Below, one piece after another: positions 16,579 to 24,139 of a stretch of DNA of 64,000 bases (positions are counted from its first letter, which is position 1; each line of letters starts with the position of its first letter). The position numbers and the translations under genes are program-made. The stretch comes from Acuticoccus sp039034015 (lineage in GTDB: Bacteria; Pseudomonadota; Alphaproteobacteria; Rhizobiales; Amorphaceae). The DNA lies in contig JBCCBM010000002.1 of assembly GCA_039034015.1 (NCBI GenBank), positions 186,001-250,000 of the forward strand, given 5' to 3'. The notes beneath the pieces were generated by a model. That model did not search any database. It saw only the letters and a list, made by a program, of their open reading frames with translations, and was not told the DNA's origin.

Positions 16579-17496
16579 GTGGACAACGAACCCTCATTTT
16601 TCGACCGGATCGTGAACGATTTCGCCGACTGGTTCTTCATCGACGGCGCCATCGGCAAGGCCATCCGGTCCGCCACCAACGACTTCATTGTCCATCTGGT
16701 GCGCAACTATGGGGATGGGTTCGAGGCCTTCTCCAACGTCCTCTTGCGCGCGCTGGTGTGGTTGGAGCGCTTGCTTGACGCAACGCCCATCCTGGTGGTG
16801 ATGGCGGTGGTCGGTCTCATCGCCTACGCCGCCTCGCGCCGGATTTTCCTCGCGGTCGGCATGGTGTTGGCGCTGTGGTTCATTGGCGCGCTCGGCCTTT
16901 GGGACAAAGCCATGCAAACCATTGCCATCATGCTGGTGGCGGTGGGCCTATCGGTCGCAATCGGCATTCCTGGCGGCGTGCTCACCGCAAAGTCCAACCG
17001 GGCGCGGGCCATCGTAAACCCAGTGCTCGACCTCATGCAGACGATCCCGAGCTTCGTCTATCTCATCCCCGCGGTGATGCTGTTTGGGCTTGGCAAAATC
17101 CCGGCGATCATCGCGACGGTGATTTATGCAACGCCCCCCTGCATTCGCCTCACCGACCTTGGCATCCGCTATGTGGACCGTGAGGTGACCGAGGCCTCCC
17201 GCGCGTTCGGTGCCACCCGCTGGCAGATGCTGACGGGCGTGCAAATCCCGCTCGCGCTCCCCTCCATCATGCAAGGGATCAACCAGACCATGATGATGGC
17301 GCTCGCCATGGTGGTGATTGCCTCCATGATTGGCGCGAGGGGCGTCGGCGAAACTGTGCTCCTGGGCCTCCAGCGCAATGACGCGGGGCAGGGGCTCATC
17401 GGCGGCATCGCAATCGTCATCCTTGCGATCATCTTTGACCGGATCACCCAGGCCGCCGGCCAACGGGCCCAAAAACACCGCGCCGTTGCCCACTGA
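16579..17496 (+). CDS. Glycine betaine/proline-type ABC transporter permease (ProW-like)
   Basis: 305 aa, GTG start. Inner-membrane channel of the importer. After an amphipathic N-terminus (~60 residues) there are about six to seven membrane segments. The EAA loop that contacts the ATPase reads DREVTEASRAFGATRWQMLTGVQIPLALPSIMQG. Other ProW-like stretches are GGVLTAKSNRARAIVNPVLD and LMQTIPSFVYLIPAVMLFGLG. It lies 60 bp after the second binding-protein gene, with the inter-gene hairpin between, and 61 bp before the ATPase gene. Confidence 0.95.
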   Translation: MDNEPSFFDRIVNDFADWFFIDGAIGKAIRSATNDFIVHLVRNYGDGFEAFSNVLLRALVWLERLLDATPILVVMAVVGLIAYAASRRIFLAVGMVLALWFIGALGLWDKAMQTIAIMLVAVGLSVAIGIPGGVLTAKSNRARAIVNPVLDLMQTIPSFVYLIPAVMLFGLGKIPAIIATVIYATPPCIRLTDLGIRYVDREVTEASRAFGATRWQMLTGVQIPLALPSIMQGINQTMMMALAMVVIASMIGARGVGETVLLGLQRNDAGQGLIGGIAIVILAIIFDRITQAAGQRAQKHRAVAH

Positions 17497-17557
17497 CGGC
17501 GCGCACCCAACAAAACGCCGCGCTGCGGCCAAAAGACAGTGAGATGAGGCGGCGACC

Positions 17558-18802
17558 ATGGCGCTGATTGAAGTCAAAAACGTCACGAAGATTTTTGGCG
17601 CCCGGCCAAAGGACGCCCTCGGCCGCTACCGCGACGGCCTTTCCAAGGAAGAGTTGCTCGCCGAAACCGGGCACACCCTTGGCCTTGCCGATGTGACGCT
17701 CTCCATCACCAAGGGTGAAATCTTCGTGGTGATGGGCCTGTCGGGCTCGGGCAAATCCACGCTCATCCGGCACTTTAACCGCCTGATCGAGCCCACCGAC
17801 GGCCAAATCCTGGTGGAGGGCAACGATGTCCTCAAAATGTCGAACCGGGAGCTCGAAAAATTCCGCCGCACGACCATGAGCATGGTCTTCCAGCGCTTTG
17901 GCCTGATGCCCCACCGCACGGTCCTGCAAAATGTCGGCTACGGGCTCGCCGTGCGCGGCATGAAGGGGGCGGAGCGGGAAGAGCGCGCGCGCCACTGGAT
18001 CGAGGTGGTGGGCCTTTCCGGCTACGAGGACCAATATCCGACCCAGCTGTCCGGCGGCATGCAGCAGCGGGTGGGTCTTGCCCGTGCGCTCGCCACCGAT
18101 GCGGAAATTCTGTTGATGGACGAAGCGTTTTCCGCGCTTGACCCACTCATCCGCAGCCAGATGCAAGATCAACTGATTGAGCTTCAGGCCGAGCTTGGCA
18201 AAACCATCGTCTTCATCACCCACGATCTTGATGAAGCGCTGCGCATCGGCGACCACATTGCAATCTTGAAAGACGGTAAACTCTCGCAAGTCGGCACCCC
18301 GCCCGAAATCTTGCTCAACCCGGCCGACGATTACGTCGCCGAATTTGTGCGCGATGTGAACCGCGCGCGCGTCCTCACGGTCGACACCGTCATGAAAGCG
18401 CCCATCGCGCGCCTCACCGGCCACGACCTTGACGCAGCGCTCGCTGAGATGGTGCGCACGGGCGCCGCCTACGGCTATGTGGTCGACGAAGAGCGTTACC
18501 GCGGCATTTTGCGGAAAGAGCGCCTGGAGGCCGCCATCAGCGCCCGCAAGGCCGGCGACGATCTTTACACCTACGCCGAAGAGGGCCCGACGCTTCAGGC
18601 CAATGCGGCGCTCGAGGTGGCGCTCCCCACAGCGCTCGAGACCGACTATCCGCTTCCCGTGATCGACGATCGCGGGCGTCTCATGGGCGTTGTGTCGAGC
18701 CGGGAAATGTCGAGCGTGTTGTCACCGCCCAAGGCCGCCAACGAGGACACGCCGCCGCCCACCGACCAGGCGCCCGAGCCGCCGCGCGCTGCCGCAGGGT
18801 AG
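17558..18802 (+). CDS. Glycine betaine/proline-type ABC transporter ATP-binding protein (ProV-like)
   Basis: 414 aa. Walker A GLSGSGKST, signature LSGGMQQRV, Walker B LLMDEAFSALDP and switch histidine FITHDLDEAL place it in the ProV/OpuAA family. The insert before Walker A (DGLSKEELLAETGHT) is typical of that family. The C-terminal ~130 residues contain a CBS pair (VMKAPIARLTGHDLDAALAEM and PLPVIDDRGRLMGVVSSREM), which in OpuA-type transporters senses ionic strength. A Pro-rich tail ends the protein. The last gene of the operon; its stop lies 5 bp from the convergent tRNA gene. Confidence 0.95.
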   Translation: MALIEVKNVTKIFGARPKDALGRYRDGLSKEELLAETGHTLGLADVTLSITKGEIFVVMGLSGSGKSTLIRHFNRLIEPTDGQILVEGNDVLKMSNRELEKFRRTTMSMVFQRFGLMPHRTVLQNVGYGLAVRGMKGAEREERARHWIEVVGLSGYEDQYPTQLSGGMQQRVGLARALATDAEILLMDEAFSALDPLIRSQMQDQLIELQAELGKTIVFITHDLDEALRIGDHIAILKDGKLSQVGTPPEILLNPADDYVAEFVRDVNRARVLTVDTVMKAPIARLTGHDLDAALAEMVRTGAAYGYVVDEERYRGILRKERLEAAISARKAGDDLYTYAEEGPTLQANAALEVALPTALETDYPLPVIDDRGRLMGVVSSREMSSVLSPPKAANEDTPPPTDQAPEPPRAAAG

Positions 18803-18807
18803 GGCCG

Positions 18808-18883
18808 TGGTAGGCCCGGAGGGATTCGAACCCCCATCTGAACCGTTATGAGCGGTGGGCATTAACCGTTATGCTACAGGCCC
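18808..18883 (-). tRNA. tRNA with anticodon CAU (Met-elongator or Ile2)
   Basis: 76 nt with encoded CCA. Acceptor stem GGGCCUG pairs with CGGGCCU (including G1-U72 and U6-G67 wobbles); discriminator is A. The D-stem is GCAU/AUGC with a short AACGGUUA loop, the anticodon loop is CUCAUAA, the variable loop is CAGAU, and the T-arm is GGGGG-UUCGAAU-CCCUC. The anticodon is CAU. It lacks the initiator hallmarks (no GGG/CCC in the anticodon stem, C11-G24 instead of A11-U24), so it is elongator tRNA-Met or lysidine-modified tRNA-Ile2; I cannot separate these by eye. The outermost anticodon-stem pair (C27-U43) is mismatched. Confidence 0.9.
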
Positions 18884-19032
18884 CGGCGCGCGCACCATGG
18901 GGTGATCCGCGCCCCCTTGGCAAGGCCTCCCTCACATCCCCGTGCGCGGCAAGCCTCACCCCAGCTTCGCCTTAATTCAGACACGATCGCGCCCCAGATC
19001 GGTGGAATGCAAATGAGTGTGAGTGGCGCACG

Positions 19033-20436
19033 ATGACGCGGCGCGGGACCTACGACGACTATTTTGACGCGCTCGGCCAGCGCGAATCCACCAACAACTA
19101 CCAGTTGGAAAGCAGCCTCGGTTACCTGGGCCGTTACCAGCTGGGCGAGTTGTCGCTCGCCGAAATCGGCTACTACCGCGGCGACAACACCCAGCCCCAA
19201 GATTACATCGGCGGTTGGACCGGCCGCGACGGCATCAAATCCAAGCAAGACTTTTTAAACAACCCCGCCGTCCAAGACAGCGCCGCCCGCGAATACACCA
19301 CCTGGAATTGGGACACCCTCACCCGCTACGGCTTTAACATCTACGCCGGGCAGACCCTCAACGGCCACGAGCTCACCCTTTCAGGCATCCTGGGCGCCAC
19401 TTGGCTCGTGGGCTTTTCCGGCATGCGGGACTTTTTGCAGTCCGGCGGCACCGACATCAGCGCCGACGGCTACGGCACGTCGATGCTGGAATATCTCGCC
19501 CTCTTCGCCGGCTACGACACACCGCAAAACTTCCGCACCGACCTTGAGGGCAACAATCGGCTGGAGGGCGGCGTCGGGCGCGACGTGCTGACCGGGTTTG
19601 CCGGCGATGACACGCTGATCGGCGGCGGCGACTTTGACGTTGCCGTCTTCAACGGCGCCCGCGGCGCCTACGACATTGAGTGGCTGCGCCCGGGCGAGGC
19701 CATCGTGCGCGGGCCCGACGGCACCGACCGGTTGAGCGGGATCGAGCGCGCCCGCTTTGACGATCGCGAGGTGGACCTTTCCACCAACACCCCCCTCCCG
19801 CCCGAAACGCCCCCCGGCGCCACCAATGGCGATGACGTCATCCGCCTCGCTGGGGCGGGCGAACGGCTGAACGCCCGCGGCGGCGACGATCAGGTCGCAG
19901 GCGGCGCCGGCAACGACACGCTGATTGGCGCCAACGGGGAAGACACCTTGCGCGGCGGCCCGGGCGATGATCGCCTGCGCGGCGGCCACCACGAGGACGT
20001 TTTGAACGGCAACGCCGGCAACGACACCCTCTTCGGTGGCCTGCGCAACGACCGCCTCTCCGGCGGCGACGGCAACGACCAGTTGAATGGCGGCCGCGGC
20101 CACGACACCCTCCTCGGCGGCGACGGCAACGACCACCTGTCCGGCAACGCCGACCGCGATGTCCTTAACGGTGGCCGCGGCAAAGACATCCTCTTCGGCG
20201 GTGGCGGGCGCGACGTGTTTGAATTGCGCCACGCCGACGCGCGCGACGTGATCGAGGATTTTAAGGCCGGCGACATCCTCGATTTTTCAAGGGTTTCGGG
20301 CATCGACACGTTCAACAACCTTTCCGTGGTGGACGCGGGCGTTGGCCGGCTTGTGGTGTCGGCCGGGGCCGTTTCCGTCGCGCTCGACAATCTTGCCCCA
20401 GATTTCACCCTCACCGACGACGACGTTTGGGTTTAG
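19033..20436 (+). CDS. RTX Ca2+-binding protein 4 with lysozyme/transglycosylase-like N-terminus
   Basis: 467 aa. Residues ~8-165 are not RTX: YFDALGQRESTNNYQLESS, then LGYLGRYQLGELSLAEIGYY and GILGATWLVGFSGM resemble lysozyme-like muramidase domains, with Glu in GQRES as a possible catalytic acid. RTX repeats then run from ~185 to ~400 (GGVGRDVLTGFAGDDTLIGG, then a dense block of GGxGNDxLxG). A C-terminal beta domain follows (FELRHADARDVIEDFKAGD ... DDDVWV). No N-terminal signal peptide, so type I secretion is expected. The C-terminus differs from RTX 1-3, so it is not a recent duplicate of them. Confidence 0.85.
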   Translation: MTRRGTYDDYFDALGQRESTNNYQLESSLGYLGRYQLGELSLAEIGYYRGDNTQPQDYIGGWTGRDGIKSKQDFLNNPAVQDSAAREYTTWNWDTLTRYGFNIYAGQTLNGHELTLSGILGATWLVGFSGMRDFLQSGGTDISADGYGTSMLEYLALFAGYDTPQNFRTDLEGNNRLEGGVGRDVLTGFAGDDTLIGGGDFDVAVFNGARGAYDIEWLRPGEAIVRGPDGTDRLSGIERARFDDREVDLSTNTPLPPETPPGATNGDDVIRLAGAGERLNARGGDDQVAGGAGNDTLIGANGEDTLRGGPGDDRLRGGHHEDVLNGNAGNDTLFGGLRNDRLSGGDGNDQLNGGRGHDTLLGGDGNDHLSGNADRDVLNGGRGKDILFGGGGRDVFELRHADARDVIEDFKAGDILDFSRVSGIDTFNNLSVVDAGVGRLVVSAGAVSVALDNLAPDFTLTDDDVWV

Positions 20437-20449
20437 GTTTCGCGCAGTC

Positions 20450-20515
20450 AACGCTGGGGTCAAAAAAGGTCTCAGCGTTTCAACCTTTGGGTGAAACTTG
20501 CCCAAAACTTTCACC
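20450..20515 (+). other. Interleaved inverted repeats after RTX gene 4
   Basis: AACGCTG (20450-20456) pairs with CAGCGTT (20473-20479). Just downstream, TTTGGG (20486-20491) pairs with CCCAAA (20501-20506), while the overlapping GGTGAAA (20490-20496) pairs with TTTCACC (20509-20515). The last two pairings are interleaved, so they form either alternative hairpins or a pseudoknot. The element lies 14 bp after the RTX stop and 77 bp before the nuclease start. It could be a terminator, or a leader structure of the nuclease gene. Confidence 0.5.
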
Positions 20516-20591
20516 ACACCCGCAAACCGCCGCCCTCAGCTTGCCACAACCCACCGCGGTTCTAGTTTCCATTTTAGATTGGAGACGCGGG

Positions 20592-21023
20592 ATGATCCGA
20601 CTGCTCGTCATTGGTGCGCTCCTCTTGACGCCAACCGTCGCGACGGCCGCGCCCCCCGGGTGCAACCCCCTCTACATCTACAAAGCCACCATCACCCGCG
20701 TCATCGACGGGGACACGGTGGTCGCCAACATCGACCTTGGGTTCGACACCTGGCGCAACAACGAGCGGGTGCGCCTCCACGGCATCGACGCCCCAGAAAT
20801 GCGCGGTGACGAGCGGCAGGCGGGCCTCCGCGCCAAGGCCGCCCTTGCCGGCGCCATCGAAGGGCGCCGTGTCATCGTCTGCACCATCCCCGACCGCAAC
20901 GGACGCGACCGGACCGGCAGCTTCCGCCGTTATCTGGGCCGCATCTTCACCGTCGAGGGCCAACCCTTCAGCATCAACGCCTGGATGGTGCTGCGCGGAT
21001 TTGCCAAACCCTACGCGCGCTAA
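20592..21023 (+). CDS. Secreted thermonuclease-family (SNase-like) protein
   Basis: 143 aa from ATG 20592 with GGAGACGCGGG upstream. Signal peptide MIRLLVIGALLLTPTVATAA. The staphylococcal-nuclease fold is evident: VIDGDTVVANIDLGF, VRLHGIDAPEMRGDE (the Arg and Glu of the active site) and RDRTGSFRRYLGRIF (second active-site Arg). Members cleave DNA or RNA in a Ca2+-dependent way in the periplasm or outside the cell. It lies downstream of an RTX gene in the same orientation, with structured DNA between them. Confidence 0.9.
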   Translation: MIRLLVIGALLLTPTVATAAPPGCNPLYIYKATITRVIDGDTVVANIDLGFDTWRNNERVRLHGIDAPEMRGDERQAGLRAKAALAGAIEGRRVIVCTIPDRNGRDRTGSFRRYLGRIFTVEGQPFSINAWMVLRGFAKPYAR

Positions 21024-21035
21024 CGCACCAACCGC

Positions 21036-21126
21036 CCTGTTTGAATCAAACAGGTCGACCAGTTGATGCGCGAGATTTCATCGACGAGCACCTTTTGCCC
21101 GATCAGGTTGATCCAACCTGATCGGG
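21036..21126. repeat. Two perfect palindromes between SNase and azlC genes
   Basis: The first palindrome, CCTGTTTGAATCAAACAGG (21036-21054), has 9-bp arms with one central base. The second (21098-21126) has 12-bp arms, CCCGATCAGGTT and AACCTGATCGGG, around a 5-nt loop. Neither has a T-run on either side. Both lie in the 152-bp gap before azlC, and the AACAGGTCGACC that ends the first recurs in variant form near 24.0 kb. They look like small dispersed palindromic elements or operators rather than simple terminators. Confidence 0.6.
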
Positions 21127-21175
21127 CGGCGCGCTAAGACGCGACGGGGCGGGCAAAACCCTCTAAACCCCTGCC

Positions 21176-21883
21176 ATGTCGAAATACCCCCGGCCCGGCG
21201 TGCTTTTGAAGGGCGCGCTCGCCGCCTTCTCGTTGCCGGCGCTGGTGCTCATGGGCGCAATGGTGGGCTTTGCCGCCCTTGCGCGGGACACTGGCTTTTC
21301 GCTGGGGCAAACCCTTGCCCTTACGCTCGCCGTCTGGGCGCTGCCAAGCCAGGTGGTCTTTGTGGGCTCCGTCGCGGGCGGGGCGACCATGGCGGCCACA
21401 GCCCTTGCCGTCACCCTCTCGGCGGTGCGCTTTATGCCGATGATCATGTCGTGGACGCCCGTGGTGCGCGGGCCAAAAACATCCCGCGTTACGCTGCTTG
21501 CGCTCTCCTGCTTCATCGCAATCACGGCCTGGGTGTTTGCGATGGCAAAGCTCCCCGCGCTCCCGCGTGCCGACCGGGTGCGCTACATGGCGGGCTTTGC
21601 CATCACCCTCGCGCTCATGAATGCGAGCATTGTGGCGGTGGCCTTCGTCGCCATCGACGCGATCCCGCCGGTGGCGGCCGCGCTCCTCATTTTCTTGATG
21701 CCGATCTACTTTTTGATGTCGCTCTGGGGCGCGGCGCGCGCACCGTCTGAGCGCGTGGCGATGGTGGCGGGCCTTTGTCTGGGGCCCATGGCAGCGCTCC
21801 TGGTGCCGGGCGCGGACCTTTTGGTGGCCGGGCTCGTCGGTGGCACCATCGCCTACCTCATCGGCCGGCGGGGGCGCGCGTGA
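21176..21883 (+). CDS. azlC: AzlC family branched-chain amino-acid exporter, large subunit
   Basis: 235 aa with about eight hydrophobic segments. Motifs LTLAVWALPSQVVFVGSVAGG, LSAVRFMPMIMSW and FAITLALMNASI fit the AzlC family. With AzlD it forms a two-subunit exporter of branched-chain amino acids in the inner membrane. Its TGA overlaps the GTG of azlD, so the two are translationally coupled. Substrate specificity is inferred from the family. Confidence 0.9.
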   Translation: MSKYPRPGVLLKGALAAFSLPALVLMGAMVGFAALARDTGFSLGQTLALTLAVWALPSQVVFVGSVAGGATMAATALAVTLSAVRFMPMIMSWTPVVRGPKTSRVTLLALSCFIAITAWVFAMAKLPALPRADRVRYMAGFAITLALMNASIVAVAFVAIDAIPPVAAALLIFLMPIYFLMSLWGAARAPSERVAMVAGLCLGPMAALLVPGADLLVAGLVGGTIAYLIGRRGRA

Positions 21884-22224
21884 GCGACACCCTTTGGGGC
21901 CTCTCGCCTTACCTTGCGATCCTGCTTGCCGCCGCGCTCCCCACTCACGTGTGGCGCTGGCTGGGGGTGACGCTCTCCGGCCGGCTCGACGAAACGTCAG
22001 AGCTCTTTTTGTTCGTGAAGGCGGTGGCAACGGCGCTCGTCGCGGCGCTGATTGCAAAGCTTATACTGTTTGCCGGCGGTGCGCTCGGCGAGGTGCCGGT
22101 TGCCGCGCGCGTGGCGGCGGCCGCTGCCGGGTTCGGCGCCTACCTCATCAGCGGCAAGCGCTTGGCGGTTGGCATCGTCACCGCCGAGGTGCTGCTTGCC
22201 GCAGCGCTCCTCACTCTTCGTTGA
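21880..22224 (+). CDS. azlD: AzlD family branched-chain amino-acid exporter, small subunit
   Basis: 114 aa from GTG 21880, overlapping the azlC stop by 4 bp. Four hydrophobic segments; LPTHVWRWLGVTLSGRLDETSELFLFVKAVATALVA is the family's conserved middle (core: VWRWLGVTL). Partner of AzlC. Its 3' end overlaps the convergent HIT gene by 14 bp. Confidence 0.85.
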   Translation: MSDTLWGLSPYLAILLAAALPTHVWRWLGVTLSGRLDETSELFLFVKAVATALVAALIAKLILFAGGALGEVPVAARVAAAAAGFGAYLISGKRLAVGIVTAEVLLAAALLTLR

Positions 22225-22639
22225 GCGCGGCGCGCAGCTTTGCGCCATTGCCGCGGATCTCTTCCGGCGGCGCCACATCGCCGCTGTGGGGCCGCAGCGG
22301 CGCGCCCGCGTGGCGCGGGATCACGTGCACATGGGTGTGGAACACCATCTGCCCGCCCGCGCCTTCCACAAAGTGCTGGATGGTGATGCCATCGGCCTCA
22401 AACGCCGTGCGCGAGGCTTTGGCCACCCGCTGGACCGTCGCCATCACGGCCGAAAGGTCGGCGGGCGCAATATCAAAAATGTTGCGCGAGGGGGTTTTGG
22501 GGAGGACAAGCGCGTGGCCGGGCGCGCGGGGCATGATGTCCATGATCACGAGGGTGTTCTCGTCCTCGTAGACGCTCTCGGACGGCATCTCGCCGCGCAA
22601 AATCTTGGCAAAGACGTTTTGATCGTCGTAGTCGCTCAC
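22211..22639 (-). CDS. HIT family nucleotide hydrolase
   Basis: 142 aa from GTG 22639, with GGAG upstream; the longer frame upstream is Arg/Pro-rich and not protein-like. Motifs NVFAKILRGEMPSESVYED, PRAPGHALVLPKTPSRNIFD and the catalytic histidine triad FHTHVHVIPRH are complete. Bacterial Hint-type proteins hydrolyse nucleoside phosphoramidates or dinucleotides; the substrate here is unknown. It lies 34 bp downstream of the FemAB-like gene in the same orientation. Confidence 0.95.
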   Translation of the reverse strand: MSDYDDQNVFAKILRGEMPSESVYEDENTLVIMDIMPRAPGHALVLPKTPSRNIFDIAPADLSAVMATVQRVAKASRTAFEADGITIQHFVEGAGGQMVFHTHVHVIPRHAGAPLRPHSGDVAPPEEIRGNGAKLRAALNEE

Positions 22640-22673
22640 CGGCGCGCTCCTCGTTTGCCCCTCAGATGGCCCA

Positions 22674-23897
22674 TTAAGAACCCTTCTTGTAGGGGGCGTA
22701 GGTGTTGAGCGCCGCGTTCTGATGTTGGACGGCCGCGCGTTCCTCCTCAAGATAGTCGGCAATGGCGCGGCGAAGGCCGGGGTGGGCAATGTGGTGGGCC
22801 GAGCGCGTGGTGGACGCCTCGTAGCCGCGGGCAAGCTTGTGCTGCCCCTGCGCGCCCGCCTCCACCCGCTTCAACCCCCTCGAAATCGCAAAGTCGATGG
22901 CCTGATAATAGCAAACTTCAAAGTGCAGGAAGGGGTGGTCTTCGCTGCACCCCCAATAGCGGCCGAACAGCGTCTCCGAGCCAATCATGTTGAGCGCGCC
23001 GGCAATGGTTCGCCCGTCCCGCTCGGCAAAGATCAGGCACACCGAATGGCGCATCCGCTCGCCCAGCAGCGAGAAGAATTTGCGGTTGAGGTACGGCCGG
23101 CCCCACTTGCGCGCCCCCGTGTCCATGTAAAACGCATAAAACGCGTCCCAGTCGGCCTCGGTGATGTCATCGCCGGTCTTCCATACGATTGTGATGCCGT
23201 TTGCCAGCGCATCGCGACGTTCACGCTTGATTTGCTTGCGCTTTCGCGACGCAAGGGCTGCCAAAAAATCGTCCGGCGTGTCGTAGCCCCGGTTCTCAAA
23301 GTGGAACTGGGTGTCGGTGCGGATGAGAAAATCCTCCGCCTCAAACGTTTTGGCGTCCGCCTCCTCCAAGAAGGTGACGTGGACCGAGGATGTGCCGAGT
23401 TCTGCTGAAAGGGCGGCAAGGGTGCGCGCCACAACCTCCCGGCGGACGGCCTCGTCCGCATCGCCCACCAAAAGCCGGGGCCCCTGCGCCGGGGTGAACG
23501 GGACGCTCACTTGGAGTTTGGGATAGTAGCGCCCGCCCGCCCGCTCGAACGCGTCGGCCCAGCCATAGTCGAACACATATTCGCCCTGGCTGTGGACCTT
23601 TTGGTAGACCGGCGCTGCACCAATGGCCGAACCGGCCGCGTCGCGCACGATGACGTGGGTGGGGCGCCAGCCTGTGCGGCCGCCGACGCAACCGGCGTCT
23701 TCCAAGGTTTTCAGGAATTCGTGGGTGACGAAGGGGTTGTAGGGTTTTGGTGCCGTGTCGATCGCGACGGGGCGGCCGCCGGCCTCCAGCCGCCAGCCGG
23801 GGATGGCGAGGCGATCCCACTCGGCGGGGTCGATGGCCTTGAGGCCGGCGATGGCCTCGGCTTTCACGACGGTGCGCTGGGCGGTTGGGTCGAGCAT
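22674..23897 (-). CDS. FemAB/GNAT-like protein (DUF482, 'peptidogalycan biosynthesis' family)
   Basis: 407 aa from ATG 23897 with a strong GGGAGGTGAGG site. Motifs YNPFVTHEFLKTLEDAGCVG, then RYYPKLQVSVPFTPAQGPRL, RKRKQIKRERRDA, FYAFYMDTGARKWGRPYLNR, and a C-terminal EAGAQGQHKLARGYE match the DUF482 group of GNAT-fold proteins. These are widespread in proteobacteria; the family name implies a cell-wall role that has little direct support. The neighbouring HIT gene downstream is probably co-transcribed. The 242-bp upstream gap contains palindromes. Confidence 0.88.
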   Translation of the reverse strand: MLDPTAQRTVVKAEAIAGLKAIDPAEWDRLAIPGWRLEAGGRPVAIDTAPKPYNPFVTHEFLKTLEDAGCVGGRTGWRPTHVIVRDAAGSAIGAAPVYQKVHSQGEYVFDYGWADAFERAGGRYYPKLQVSVPFTPAQGPRLLVGDADEAVRREVVARTLAALSAELGTSSVHVTFLEEADAKTFEAEDFLIRTDTQFHFENRGYDTPDDFLAALASRKRKQIKRERRDALANGITIVWKTGDDITEADWDAFYAFYMDTGARKWGRPYLNRKFFSLLGERMRHSVCLIFAERDGRTIAGALNMIGSETLFGRYWGCSEDHPFLHFEVCYYQAIDFAISRGLKRVEAGAQGQHKLARGYEASTTRSAHHIAHPGLRRAIADYLEEERAAVQHQNAALNTYAPYKKGS

Positions 23898-24003
23898 CCT
23901 CACCTCCCTCTCGGTTCCTTGGTTGTACGCGGTGTGGGGCGGGGCGTGCACCCTGCGCGGCGTTTTGCCTTGTGGGACGATCGCAGGGGCTCAAACTTCA
24001 CCA

Positions 24004-24099
24004 AGGAACAGGTTTGACGCCTGTCCCTCAGAGCCAGCCATCGCTGATTGATGCCCTGAGGGATCGGATGATGGCTGGCTCCGAGGAACAGGCTCGACC
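24004..24099. repeat. Nested and interleaved inverted repeat element
   Basis: CCTCAGAGCCAGCCATC (24026-24042) is complementary to 24070-24086 with one mismatch in 17. A second stem, TCCCTCAG (24024-24031) with CTGAGGGA (24056-24063), crosses it, so the two exclude each other or form a pseudoknot. AGGAACAGG flanks the element as a direct repeat (24004-24012 and 24084-24092), each time followed by a [TC]GAC motif. The element lies between the 3' end of the GDPD gene and the start of the FemAB-like gene, both on the minus strand. The remainder of this 242-bp gap shows nothing else. Confidence 0.6.
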
Positions 24100-24139
24100 C
24101 CGGGCCTTTCCTGTGGGGGCGGGGTGGCGAGATCGGGGG

